A stretch of DNA of 64,000 bases from JACPRL01 sp035573715 (lineage in GTDB: Bacteria; Acidobacteriota; Terriglobia; Acidiferrales; 2-02-FULL-67-57): the NCBI GenBank assembly GCA_035573715.1, contig DATLZZ010000008.1, forward strand, positions 1 through 64,000. The letters run 5' to 3'. Position numbers and translations under genes: made by a program. Below, in pieces: positions 51,834 to 60,220 of this stretch. A model generated the notes under the pieces. The model made no database searches. It was not told the origin of the DNA and saw only the letters and a program-made list of their open reading frames with translations. The first letter of the stretch is position 1. Each line of letters begins with the position of its first letter.

Positions 51834-51887
51834 AGTCGAAGAGTCGAAGAGTCAAAGAGTCGAAAGAGTCAAAAAGTCGAAAGTCAG
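51834..51887. repeat. AGTCGAAG tandem repeat, right copy
   Basis: About seven units of AGTCGAAG/AGTCAAAG with slight changes in length (7-9 bases). It separates the DedA gene from the low-GC orphan, whose stop codon lies at the edge of the repeat. Confidence 0.8.
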
Positions 51888-52684
51888 GAAGGCCGCCGCA
51901 CCACTGCGCGAGCGCCTAGCGCGTATCCGTCAGCGCGGCATAGTACCGCATCAGCTGCAAAACTCATCGTTGTTGCTGCAATCGTATCAAGAGCTTCTTT
52001 TAGAGTTTGATTGTCCCTCTTAACCGTCGCAATCCAACGCCGACGTTCGCCCTCGAACAGGAGCCACCGCTCTTCCCATCGTTCCCTCTTGCTGCAACCG
52101 TACGCTGCCTGCAGAAGCCACAATTGCTCACTATGTAGCCGTCTCTCATGAATTAATTCATTACGCAAGTGCCTTTGTTCAGCAAAGAATTCCCGGTGCA
52201 GGGAGTCGATCTTCCTGAGAAAGGACTGCATGTCAGACGCAACTGGCGAAGCACCACTGGTCTTCGAGGCAATTAGCCTAAGTTCGCGCAGGTATCGAGC
52301 AACCAAGTTTTGGAGGATGTACCGCTCATTCAAATAGGCCGTGGTGAGACTGTATAGCCAGACTACGGGATCGATTCCGTATTTCATTCTGCCGATTTTT
52401 GGTGGAGGAGCGGCTAATGCAACGCGGAATGCGTGCAGTATCTTTCTACTCAGCTCGATCTCATCTATGTGCGCGGACAGCCAGAAAATGTTAGACACGA
52501 TGTCCGCATCTACTTGGTGTTTCTTGCCAAGTCTTCCTTGAACGCCGAGTCGAAATCCCTCCAACTGCCTGCGGTCAATTCTCGTCCGCGTTTCCTTAGA
52601 CATATGCCGCAGAGCTAGTCGAGAGGCGTGTCGTGTCTTTCGTAGATATGATTCCCACGTTACTGCTTGGTTCGATTGTTTCAT
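51884..52684 (-). CDS. Low-GC orphan protein with a HEPN-like RNxxxH motif
   Basis: 266 residues from the ATG at 52684; a TTG at 52726 (three bases after the queG stop) would add 14 residues, and neither has a well-placed ribosome binding site. Base composition is clearly lower in GC than both neighbours. The protein is mostly helical with many charged residues. RNELIHE (R174-H179 in this numbering) fits the RX4-6H motif of HEPN RNases. HEPN proteins occur as toxins and abortive-infection factors. No nucleotidyltransferase partner is seen. Assignment is tentative. Confidence 0.55.
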   Translation of the reverse strand: MKQSNQAVTWESYLRKTRHASRLALRHMSKETRTRIDRRQLEGFRLGVQGRLGKKHQVDADIVSNIFWLSAHIDEIELSRKILHAFRVALAAPPPKIGRMKYGIDPVVWLYSLTTAYLNERYILQNLVARYLRELRLIASKTSGASPVASDMQSFLRKIDSLHREFFAEQRHLRNELIHERRLHSEQLWLLQAAYGCSKRERWEERWLLFEGERRRWIATVKRDNQTLKEALDTIAATTMSFAADAVLCRADGYALGARAVVRRPS

Positions 52685-52729
52685 CGGGTCAACGGCTACT
52701 CTAGCCTCCTTGGTACTTGCATCCAACGA

Positions 52730-53854
52730 TCAATCAAGTTGCGCCAACGCCCAGCGAGCGTGCTCGGCGAGCAGGGAATCGCTTGAAGCGGCGAACTTCT
52801 CGACAAGGGAGCGGAAACGAGAGTTGCGGGAGTTGCCCAGGGCGACGAGCACGTTGCGGAGGAGGCCGCGCCACTTGGCGCGCCGCACGGGGCTGCTTTG
52901 GAAGACCTCTTTGAAGTCGTCTTCCGTGAGAGAGGCAAGCCACCCGAGGCGCGGGTGGAAAAGCGCCTCGGTGCCCGGTGGTCGGTGAGCGGTGTCCGAT
53001 GAAGCGCCGAGCTTCGATTTTCGGTTTTCGAGTTTCGTTTCCGCGGGAGGCGCCGCTGCTAAAAGGCGGCGAGGGTGGAAGAGAGCCAGGTCACTGACAA
53101 GGCTCTTGCGGTTGTAGGGGCAGACGTCCTGGCAGATGTCGCAGCCGAAGACATGGCGGCCGAGCGCGGGACGGAACTCCTCAGGGATGGGGCCGCGGAG
53201 CTCGATGGTCAGATAGCTGAGGCAGCGGCGAGCGTCGAGCACGCAGGGCTCGACGATGGCCCCGGTGGGGCAGGCTTCAATGCACAGCGTGCACGAGCCG
53301 CAGCCGTCGGCCTGCGGCGTCGTGGGCTCGAGCGCCAGGTTGGTCACCAGCACGCCGAGGAAGAAGAATGAGCCAAGCTCAGCGTCCAGCAGGCAGGTAT
53401 TCTTCGCCTGCCAGCCGAGTCCGGCGTGCTTGCCGTAAACGCGCTCGAGCACCGGCCCGGTGTCGACGTAGAGCTTGCAGCCGAAATAGTCGCCGGCCTC
53501 TTCGGCCAGTCGCCCGCGCAAGGCCTCGAGTTTTTCTTCAATGATGGTGTGGTAGTCGTCGCCCCAGGCGTAGCGCGAAATCCAACCTCGCTCGGGGTCG
53601 GGCGGCGTCTCCGTGGAACGAGGGTGCGGCGTGTCGTAAGCCAACGCGCAGCAGATGACCGAGCGCGCCTCCGGCATCAACTCGCGCACGTCGCGCCGCT
53701 TGGGATTTCTCAGGTAGTTCATTTCGCCGGTGTAGCCGCGCGCCAGCCATTCGGGGAAACGCCTCAGCTCGGGCAGGTCGGTGGCAGGTGCCACGCCGAT
53801 TTTGGTGAAGCCGACGGCGCGGCCGAGCTCAATCACGCGAGCCGTGGTCAGCAT
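52730..53854 (-). CDS. queG: Epoxyqueuosine reductase
   Basis: 374 residues. It reduces epoxyqueuosine to queuosine in tRNA, the last step of queuosine synthesis, using a corrinoid and two [4Fe-4S] clusters. Cluster motifs are CGSCTLCIEACPTGAI (185-200) and CDICQDVCPYNR (238-249). The C-terminal HEAT-like helices are normal (RRAKWRGLLRNVLVALGN). Residues 269-294 are foreign: simple-sequence repeats inserted in frame between the cluster domain and the C-terminal domain. Confidence 0.93.
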   Translation of the reverse strand: MLTTARVIELGRAVGFTKIGVAPATDLPELRRFPEWLARGYTGEMNYLRNPKRRDVRELMPEARSVICCALAYDTPHPRSTETPPDPERGWISRYAWGDDYHTIIEEKLEALRGRLAEEAGDYFGCKLYVDTGPVLERVYGKHAGLGWQAKNTCLLDAELGSFFFLGVLVTNLALEPTTPQADGCGSCTLCIEACPTGAIVEPCVLDARRCLSYLTIELRGPIPEEFRPALGRHVFGCDICQDVCPYNRKSLVSDLALFHPRRLLAAAPPAETKLENRKSKLGASSDTAHRPPGTEALFHPRLGWLASLTEDDFKEVFQSSPVRRAKWRGLLRNVLVALGNSRNSRFRSLVEKFAASSDSLLAEHARWALAQLD

Positions 53855-53858
53855 GGCT

Positions 53859-55712
53859 CTATTGTGCCACGATGACCGTGCGGGGGATGCTGAGCCGCCG
53901 GGCAGTTCCGGCGCGGTCGTAGGCGACGGCGGTGACGCGATGCTCGCCCGGGGGAAGCCGGCGGACGTCGAGTAGGACTTGCCAGCCGCTGGGAAGGAAA
54001 TCGTCGCGACCAGTGCTATTGCGCACGTCGGGGCGGAGCAGTCCGAGGTTGGCGTCGCCCACCGACCGGTCGTCGAGGAAAACTTCAACGCGAGCAACCG
54101 GGGCGCCGTGTTTTTCGTCGGCGGCCCAGCCTTCGATGACCAGCACGTTGCCCCGCACCTCGGCGAGATCAATCCCTCCCGCCGGTCCGCCGTGGAAAAA
54201 GATGAGGGTGTCGAAGGCGCGATGGTCAAAGCTGAGGCAGCGGAAGAGGCGGAAGCGCTTGAGCACTCGGCCGCCGGCGGAGATTTCTACTGGCGGCAAC
54301 TCTTCGACTTGGGAGAATATTTGCCGCAGAGCGTTCTCGTGGATCCCGTTCGTCTCGGCGGTGACAAAGAGGGAGTCGCCGCCGTCTTCGCGGGCCAGGT
54401 GCACAGAGGAGACGCCGGTGGCGTCGAGCAGCGGGCCAAGTCCGTACTTGTAGTGCGCGCTGTGATCGAGGGTATAGAGCGGCACGGGGCGACGGCTGTA
54501 GAAGGCGTGCTCGAGCGTTTCGGTGAAGGAAATGCCGAGGAAGAAGCTGCCAGGTGGGAGTTGGGCTAGCGCCTGGTCGGCTTGGTCAGCCATCTGGCGC
54601 CAACCGAGGACGTTAGAGAAAAACGACGGCGCGCCGATCACGCGACTGGCGAAGGTGGCGTTGAGCTCCACACCCACGAAAGCGGTTGTCAGGGCGGCAA
54701 GGGCGAGTGTGGCGGCGCCGAGGCGCCGGGCGGAGCGGCCCTCAAGCCAGATTCCCGCAGCGATGATGGCTGGTACATAGGCCGGCGCGTCCCAATGCTC
54801 GCGGAAGTGTTGGCGTTCGGTCAGTGCGCCGAGAAGAGCAAAAAGGACCAGCGACACGACGGAAAATGAGAACAGGAAAGCGGCGCGATGGTCGTTAGTC
54901 TTGAGGGCCAGTCGACCCGCTGCCCCAACCGCGACGAGAGCCAGAACGTAGAGCAGCGGGGAAAAGAAGACGGCATGAATAAGGAGATACAGAGAGAGTC
55001 CGTGGAAAGAAAATCCCGGAGCGTGGCGCTCGCTGAGGTGGTAGCGGAGCGCCTCCCAGCCGGCGGGATATTGCTGCCAGGCAAACACGGGCACGAAGAC
55101 GACGAGTGCGACCAGAGCAGCCAGGTACGGCCCGGCGGTGCGCAGCTGCGCGCGGCCCTGCGGCGTCAGCAGCAGACAGAGGAGAAGAGAAGGAAAATAC
55201 AGCACGAGGACATACTTGACGTAGAGGCTGATCCCGACGACGAGCCCGGCTAGAACCCAGTCGGCCAAGCGGCTGGAGTTGAGTGCCCGCCAGGTGAGCA
55301 GCAGCGCCAGCGACCAGAAAAACAGCTGCGGCGCGTCCGGCGTGGCCAGCACCCCGAAGGCAGCAAATCCCGGCACAAGAGCCGCCGCCAGCGTCGCAAA
55401 GAAAGCAACTGCGGGTCCGCCGAGAGCGCGCGCCAGGAAGTACACGGGCAGAAGGGTGGCAGTGGAAAAGAGCACGGAGAACAGGCGCACGCCTAGCTCC
55501 GTCTTGCCCAGCAGCGCCATACCGGCACCCACCAGCAGGGCGATGCCGGGCGGCTGGGGACTGAAGGCGTAGGGCGCGCGAGCCGCTTCCCAGGCGTACA
55601 ATGCCTCGTCCGGAATCAGGGCGAGGCTGTGCGCAATAAGCAGGCGAGCGGCCAGTAGCAGCAAGGCGGCGCCGCCCAGCACCAGCAGATGTCTTCTGGA
55701 AGTCGAGTCCAC
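53859..55712 (-). CDS. GT39-type membrane glycosyltransferase
   Basis: About 617 residues from a GTG at 55712; a TTG at 55751 is possible but overlaps the divergent gene's region. About twelve helices of a GT-C enzyme. LIPDEALYAWEA has the first-loop acidic residues of ArnT/PMT-like enzymes, and TPDAPQLFFWSLAL follows. The C-terminal ~150 residues form a soluble domain with an Ig-like end (ARVEVFLDDRSVGD). It transfers a sugar from a polyprenyl-phosphate donor. Its acceptor is unknown. Confidence 0.88.
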   Translation of the reverse strand: MDSTSRRHLLVLGGAALLLLAARLLIAHSLALIPDEALYAWEAARAPYAFSPQPPGIALLVGAGMALLGKTELGVRLFSVLFSTATLLPVYFLARALGGPAVAFFATLAAALVPGFAAFGVLATPDAPQLFFWSLALLLTWRALNSSRLADWVLAGLVVGISLYVKYVLVLYFPSLLLCLLLTPQGRAQLRTAGPYLAALVALVVFVPVFAWQQYPAGWEALRYHLSERHAPGFSFHGLSLYLLIHAVFFSPLLYVLALVAVGAAGRLALKTNDHRAAFLFSFSVVSLVLFALLGALTERQHFREHWDAPAYVPAIIAAGIWLEGRSARRLGAATLALAALTTAFVGVELNATFASRVIGAPSFFSNVLGWRQMADQADQALAQLPPGSFFLGISFTETLEHAFYSRRPVPLYTLDHSAHYKYGLGPLLDATGVSSVHLAREDGGDSLFVTAETNGIHENALRQIFSQVEELPPVEISAGGRVLKRFRLFRCLSFDHRAFDTLIFFHGGPAGGIDLAEVRGNVLVIEGWAADEKHGAPVARVEVFLDDRSVGDANLGLLRPDVRNSTGRDDFLPSGWQVLLDVRRLPPGEHRVTAVAYDRAGTARRLSIPRTVIVAQ

Positions 55713-55767
55713 GGGCGGCGTCAGAATGGCAAGCGCCGCGGAGAAAATCAAGGAAGGTCAGCAGGCG

Positions 55768-57111
55768 ATGGGGAGCGGGCGGGAGTGGGCGAGGTGGCGG
55801 GCGCCAGCGGCGGTAGTGCTGCTCGGTGTTGTGGCCTATTGGCCGGCGCTCAACAACCCCTTCGTGGCCGATGATTACGCCTTCTTCTGGTACGTCGACC
55901 GCTTGCAGGGGCACTGGACCGACCTGGCGCTGCACCCGCTGGGGTTGCGGCGGGTGGTGAGCACGCTGTTCTTCGCGCTCTGCTACCAGCTCTTCGGTTT
56001 TGCTCCGGCGGGCTACTACGCCGCCAACCTGTTGCTCCACCTGTTGATCAGTGGTCTGGTGGGGGTGCTGGTGGGAGCGTTGTCACGGGAGCGCACCGCC
56101 GGCGCGGCGGCGGCGCTCTTCTTCGTCGCCTACGAGCGCCACCAGGAGGCGGTGTTCTGGATCACGGCGCACCACGAGCTGTTTGTTTCGTTGGGCGTGC
56201 TGGCGACGGTGTGGTTCTTCTGGCGCTACCGGACGCAAGGGCGCTGGAGGGACTACGGGCTGGCGCTGGGGGCGCTGGGATTCAGCGCGTTGTCCAAAGA
56301 GTCGTTCATCGTAGTGGCGCCGCTGCTGGTGTGGTTGGAGGTGTGCTTTTTCGGGTGGCGAGGGTGGCGGCGATGGGTGGCGTACGCGCCCTTCGTACTG
56401 GGCGTCGCTGCCTACGCGGCGCAGATGTACTCGGTGCGACAGGAGGTGCCGCTCTACGCGCTCTACTACGGAATCACGCCGCATTTCTTTGTGGCGTTTG
56501 GCAAGACCGTCGCCCGCCTGCTGGTATTCGTGCTTGTGTTCCTGCTGCTGGCTTGGTGGGTGGGCCGGCGGGCGGGGGAGGGCACGTTGAAGTGGCTGCG
56601 GGAAGAGAAGGCGGTCTGGTTCTTCTTCGGCTGGTTGCTGATTGCGCCCATCCCCTACAGTTTTCTCTTGTATCTCGATCAACTGCCGAGCCGCCAAACC
56701 TACTTGCCCTCGGTGGCGACCGCGGCGCTGGTGGGATTGCTGTTCGAGCGCGCGGCCCAGCTGGCGGGGAGCACCCGGCTTCGCTACGCGCCGGCGGCGC
56801 TGCTGGCGGTGATTCTGACGGGGAATGTGCTGTATGTTTGGAAGAAAGACACCGACTACTTGCACCGGGCGGCGCCGACCGGAGAGTTGATCGTATTGCT
56901 GAACCGGCAGACAGGGAGCGAGCCGATCGCGATTTACGGCTTCCCCTACGAGCACTTCATTGGCGAAGCCGCGGTTCGGTATTTCGCGCCGCGGCACCTT
57001 GAGCAGGTGCGCTTCCTGAAACCCGGCCAGGCGGCGCCGGAGGGAAGCCGGGTGCTGCACTGGAATGACGAGCGCGAGAACTATGAGATACTGAGCCCCG
57101 GCACCAAGTGA
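55768..57111 (+). CDS. GT-C type membrane glycosyltransferase-like protein
   Basis: 447 residues from the ATG at 55768; an ATG at 55726 is also in frame. At least nine helices. The first periplasmic loop has NNPFVADDYAFFW, with the DD pair typical of GT-C enzymes, and YERHQEAVFWITAHHELF follows. The family resembles the O-mannosyl/TMTC-like group. Divergent from the GT39-type gene, so both may serve one surface-glycosylation task. That link is inference. Confidence 0.85.
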   Translation: MGSGREWARWRAPAAVVLLGVVAYWPALNNPFVADDYAFFWYVDRLQGHWTDLALHPLGLRRVVSTLFFALCYQLFGFAPAGYYAANLLLHLLISGLVGVLVGALSRERTAGAAAALFFVAYERHQEAVFWITAHHELFVSLGVLATVWFFWRYRTQGRWRDYGLALGALGFSALSKESFIVVAPLLVWLEVCFFGWRGWRRWVAYAPFVLGVAAYAAQMYSVRQEVPLYALYYGITPHFFVAFGKTVARLLVFVLVFLLLAWWVGRRAGEGTLKWLREEKAVWFFFGWLLIAPIPYSFLLYLDQLPSRQTYLPSVATAALVGLLFERAAQLAGSTRLRYAPAALLAVILTGNVLYVWKKDTDYLHRAAPTGELIVLLNRQTGSEPIAIYGFPYEHFIGEAAVRYFAPRHLEQVRFLKPGQAAPEGSRVLHWNDERENYEILSPGTK

Positions 57112-57115
57112 TCTG

Positions 57116-57600
57116 ATGCGATCCTCCGCGGTGATTCTCACTCTGGCGATGGCGACCGCGGCAGCAGCCGCGGAGGCTGAGGCCGTGCGCGCCGGCTACG
57201 AAATGCTCTACCAGGGCAACCCGGCCCGGCGCCTACGAGCACTTCCGCGCGGGGGCAGAAGGAGTTCGAGGCGCGCAGCGCCGTGCTCATCAGCCGGGCC
57301 AAGGCGCGGTAGCCCTTGGCCTTGGCGGCGCCCCGCGCCGCCCACCACATACCCTTGTTCTGCTGGAACTTGCAGCCTGAGAGCGCTCCGTAGGTCAGCC
57401 CCAGATAGAGCGCCGCATCAGGGTCGCGCTTTGTTCTTGTCGTACGGCGAGGACGCCCTCCAACTCGACCCGCGCCGCGGCGACGCCTACTTCACGCCAG
57501 AAGTACCCCGAGAACCCGGGTATAACTTCTACCGGCGCGGGTGCAGGGGCAGTCATGGGAGTTCGCGAAGGCGGTGGCAACGCTGACGCCTACGATTGAG
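57116..57600. pseudogene. Scrambled TPR-protein gene with an internal inversion
   Basis: The plus strand begins a gene: signal peptide MRSSAVILTLAMATAAAAAE, then AVRAGYEMLYQGNPA, and after a frameshift AYEHFRA (to about 57255). From about 57425 back to 57260 the minus strand encodes DPDAALYLGLTYGALSGCKF and WWAARGAAKAKGYRALAR, typical of the middle of the same type of TPR protein. Plus-strand sequence then resumes with DALQLDPRRGDAYF (57431-57490). No frame spans the whole. The simplest reading is an inversion of about 170 bp plus frameshifts. Confidence 0.6.
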
Positions 57601-57902
57601 GCCGGGTGGCCTTACGGGCGACGTTGGCCAGGAAGTAGGGCCCAAAAATAAAATCCTCGCCCGCTCCCCCGCAAGGCCGTGGGATCAGGCTTCGGAATAA
57701 ACGGCCGATGGGTTGGATTGGCTGGGGCCGGAGTCGCTAGCCGATTCGGGGGAGAAGAGGGTTTGGAACCATGAAATGAGGGACCGTTCGGGGCGCCTAA
57801 TCCCCGTTCAGCCGTCTTTTTTCCCCATTCAGGGGAAACCGGTATGTTTTCCAGCAACTTAGGGTAGAATACTGGGGTGTTTTTGAAGGCAGGGGTCTAT
57901 TT
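57601..57902 (+). other. Intergenic region before the radical SAM operon
   Basis: No gene is supported. A possible -10 element is TAGAAT (57866-57871) with only a weak -35. A repeat-like run of C/G blocks (GGGGAAACC, CCCCATTCAGGGG near 57820-57840) forms a short hairpin CCCC-ATTCA-GGGG. Confidence 0.35.
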
Positions 57903-57980
57903 GGTGGGTGACCGAAGTTGAGGAGTTCAGGTCTGATTTCGAGACGAGTTCTAATAGGGTCGTTGACCGAGTCACCCACC
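57903..57980 (+). promoter_or_regulatory. Structured leader upstream of the radical SAM pair
   Basis: GGTGGGTGAC (57903-57912) and GTCACCCACC (57971-57980) are perfectly complementary over 10 bases and enclose 58 bases. The stem would close a multi-helix RNA domain ending 33 bases before the start of the first radical SAM gene. It does not match a riboswitch class that I recognise. Confidence 0.45.
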
Positions 57981-58013
57981 GGCCCCAATCTGACACCCTA
58001 AAAGGGGGAGTGC

Positions 58014-60113
58014 ATGGCATCGCTGAGTACAAAGGTTTTGAAAGTTTTCGACACTGCCCTGTGCCACACGGCCGGGGCGGCGTTCAACACCATCCAGTTC
58101 TTCAACCGGTATTGGCCCAACCCATCGTTCACGCCCAAGTGGTCGGACAAGCCGCTGCTGAAATCCTACCAGAAGACCAAACCGACCCTGGGCTGGCCGC
58201 GGGAGACCGATTCGCTCTGCCCGGAATGCGTCAAAGAGGCGCGGGCGAAGATTCTCAGCGGAGAGCAGGACTGGCGGAGCCTGCTGACCGAGAAGGTGGG
58301 CGAAATCAAGGCCCGCATCGTGGAGCGCGACGGCCAGGTGTGGATGGAGAAGGACTGCCCCATTCACGGCCATTTCGAAGACATCATGGCCATTGACTCG
58401 AAGTTCTTGGCCTGGATTGAGAGGAACTTCCCCGGGCGCGACATCCGCTCGCACAACGACGCCGAGCTGCACAACCACGGCTCTTCGACCATCCGGCACG
58501 GGCGCGGGGCCGTGCTGACGGTGGACCTGACCAACCGCTGCAACATGATGTGCGACCCCTGCTTTATGGACGCCAACCAGGTGGGATTCGTGCACGAGCT
58601 GAGCTGGGAAGAGATTGTCGAGATCCTCGACAACGCCATCACCTTGAAGCCCAAGCGTCAGATGTCGGTTCAGTTTTCGGGGGGCGAGCCGACGATGTCG
58701 CCCTACTTCATCGACGCGGTGCGGTACGCGCGCAAGGTGGGCTACAACTCGGTTCAGGCGGCGACCAACGGCATCGAGTTCGCCAAGTCAAAGGAGTACT
58801 GCCGGCGGGCGTTCGAGGCCGGCCTGCGCTACGTCTATTTGCAGTTCGACGGCATCGGCAACGACGCCAACAGCCACCGGCAGGTGGGGAACCTGTTCGA
58901 CGTCAAGCTGAAGGCCATTGACAACCTGCACGAGGCGGGCGTGGAGATTATTCTGGTGACTACGCTCATCAACGGCATCAACAACGACCAAGTGGGGCCG
59001 ATCATCAACTTCGCGCGGGAAAACCCCGGGAAGATCTGCTTTATCGCCTTCCAGCCGGTCAGCTTCACCGGGCGCGATGAAGACATTACGCCGGAGCGCC
59101 GCCTGCGCCAGCGCTACACCCTGAGCCACATGGCCAACGACGTAAAGAAACAGGTCGGGATCACCGAGCCGACCCGCGACTGGTTCCCGCTCTCGCTGAT
59201 GGGGGCATTCGCTGATGTCGCGGATGTAGCCCATGGTCCCAACGCCGATTGGGGCCAGGTGAGCTGCTCCTGCCATCCGAACTGCGGCGTGGGCACGGCC
59301 ATCATGGTCAACAAAAAGAACGGCGAGTGGGCGCCGGTGCCGGAGTTCCTGAACGTGCCGCAGCTCATCCGCGACATGCAGAGCGTGACCGACTCCTGCC
59401 GCAGCCCGAAGTTTTCCGCCCTCCTAGCGGGGCTGGCGCTGCTGAAGAACTACAAGCCCTACAAGGCTCCGCCCAGTCTGACGCTGGCCTCGCTGTGGAA
59501 GAAGTTCGACAAGTCGCTGGGCATGACCAAGGACACGGCGAAGAAGTACGGCGACAGCTCACCCAACCGTACGCTGGAAGACGCCATCAAGCGCCGCGAG
59601 ACCGACCCGTGGAACTTCCTCTTCATCGCCGGCATGTGGTTTCAGGACTTGTTCAACTACGACTTCCGGCGGACGGAGATGTGCGTCATTCCGTACGCCA
59701 CGCAGCTCGGCGAAGTCTCCTTCTGCGCCTACAACACCGGCATCGGCTGGCGGAAGATCATCGAAAACATGTACAAGAACGCCACCGTGGCGGAGTGGTA
59801 CCGCACCCACGGCAAGCACGAGATTTACGCCAAGGGCAAGGCAGTGCCGCTGGAGCAGTTCACGCCCAAGCTGCGCCTGCGCGAGGAGGACGTCAACCGC
59901 AAGCGCGAAGTGGCCCACGACATCCCGCTCACGGCCGCCGAAGAGGAACGCATGCGTCGCAAGCTGGAGTGGGAGGCGCGCCAGGCCCGCGAACTCTATG
60001 AGGAGATGGTGCTGAAGAAGCCCAAGCCGCAGTTGATTCAACTCGGCGGGCTGACCCAGTCGGTCGCCCCGCCGGCAGAGTCGGTGAGCGCTTCAGCGCA
60101 CGGCGACGACTAG
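58014..60113 (+). CDS. Radical SAM enzyme, tetraether-synthase/MJ0619-like (COG1964 class)
   Basis: 699 residues. N-terminal zinc-type module: SLCPECV (Cys69, Cys72) and KDCPIHGH (Cys115, His118). Radical SAM core: LTNRCNMMCDPCF (Cys176, Cys180, Cys183), then VQFSGGEPTMSPYF, QAATNGIEFAKS and VYLQFDG. A further cysteine set, SCSCHPNCGVGT (418-424), Cys557 and Cys571, could hold auxiliary clusters. This order and the SGGEPT...ATNGI...YLQFDG sequence are those of Tes/MJ0619-type enzymes, some of which couple lipid chains end to end. The C-terminal ~100 residues are charged and end SASAHGDD. The substrate here is unproved. Confidence 0.8.
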   Translation: MASLSTKVLKVFDTALCHTAGAAFNTIQFFNRYWPNPSFTPKWSDKPLLKSYQKTKPTLGWPRETDSLCPECVKEARAKILSGEQDWRSLLTEKVGEIKARIVERDGQVWMEKDCPIHGHFEDIMAIDSKFLAWIERNFPGRDIRSHNDAELHNHGSSTIRHGRGAVLTVDLTNRCNMMCDPCFMDANQVGFVHELSWEEIVEILDNAITLKPKRQMSVQFSGGEPTMSPYFIDAVRYARKVGYNSVQAATNGIEFAKSKEYCRRAFEAGLRYVYLQFDGIGNDANSHRQVGNLFDVKLKAIDNLHEAGVEIILVTTLINGINNDQVGPIINFARENPGKICFIAFQPVSFTGRDEDITPERRLRQRYTLSHMANDVKKQVGITEPTRDWFPLSLMGAFADVADVAHGPNADWGQVSCSCHPNCGVGTAIMVNKKNGEWAPVPEFLNVPQLIRDMQSVTDSCRSPKFSALLAGLALLKNYKPYKAPPSLTLASLWKKFDKSLGMTKDTAKKYGDSSPNRTLEDAIKRRETDPWNFLFIAGMWFQDLFNYDFRRTEMCVIPYATQLGEVSFCAYNTGIGWRKIIENMYKNATVAEWYRTHGKHEIYAKGKAVPLEQFTPKLRLREEDVNRKREVAHDIPLTAAEEERMRRKLEWEARQARELYEEMVLKKPKPQLIQLGGLTQSVAPPAESVSASAHGDD

Positions 60114-60118
60114 AACTT

Positions 60119-60180
60119 GACCCGCGCTCGCGGGTCGGGTATGTTGCCCTTTTACCCGTTGCAGCGGGAAAGGCAACGGG
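60119..60180 (+). promoter_or_regulatory. Two hairpins between the radical SAM genes
   Basis: GACCCGCG-CT-CGCGGGTC (60119-60136) and CCCGTTGC (60155-60162) with GCAACGGG (60173-60180). A TTTT run (60150-60153) lies between them. They may partially terminate, or stabilise and adjust translation of the second gene. Confidence 0.5.
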
Positions 60181-60220
60181 GTGATTGGTGGAACGCATCA
60201 TGGTAGCAAGGAGATGACTC

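Noticed and set aside
57138..57350. 70-codon minus-strand frame as an independent gene
   Set aside because: Its middle resembles a piece of a TPR protein, but both ends do not; it is better explained as an inverted fragment of the broken gene.
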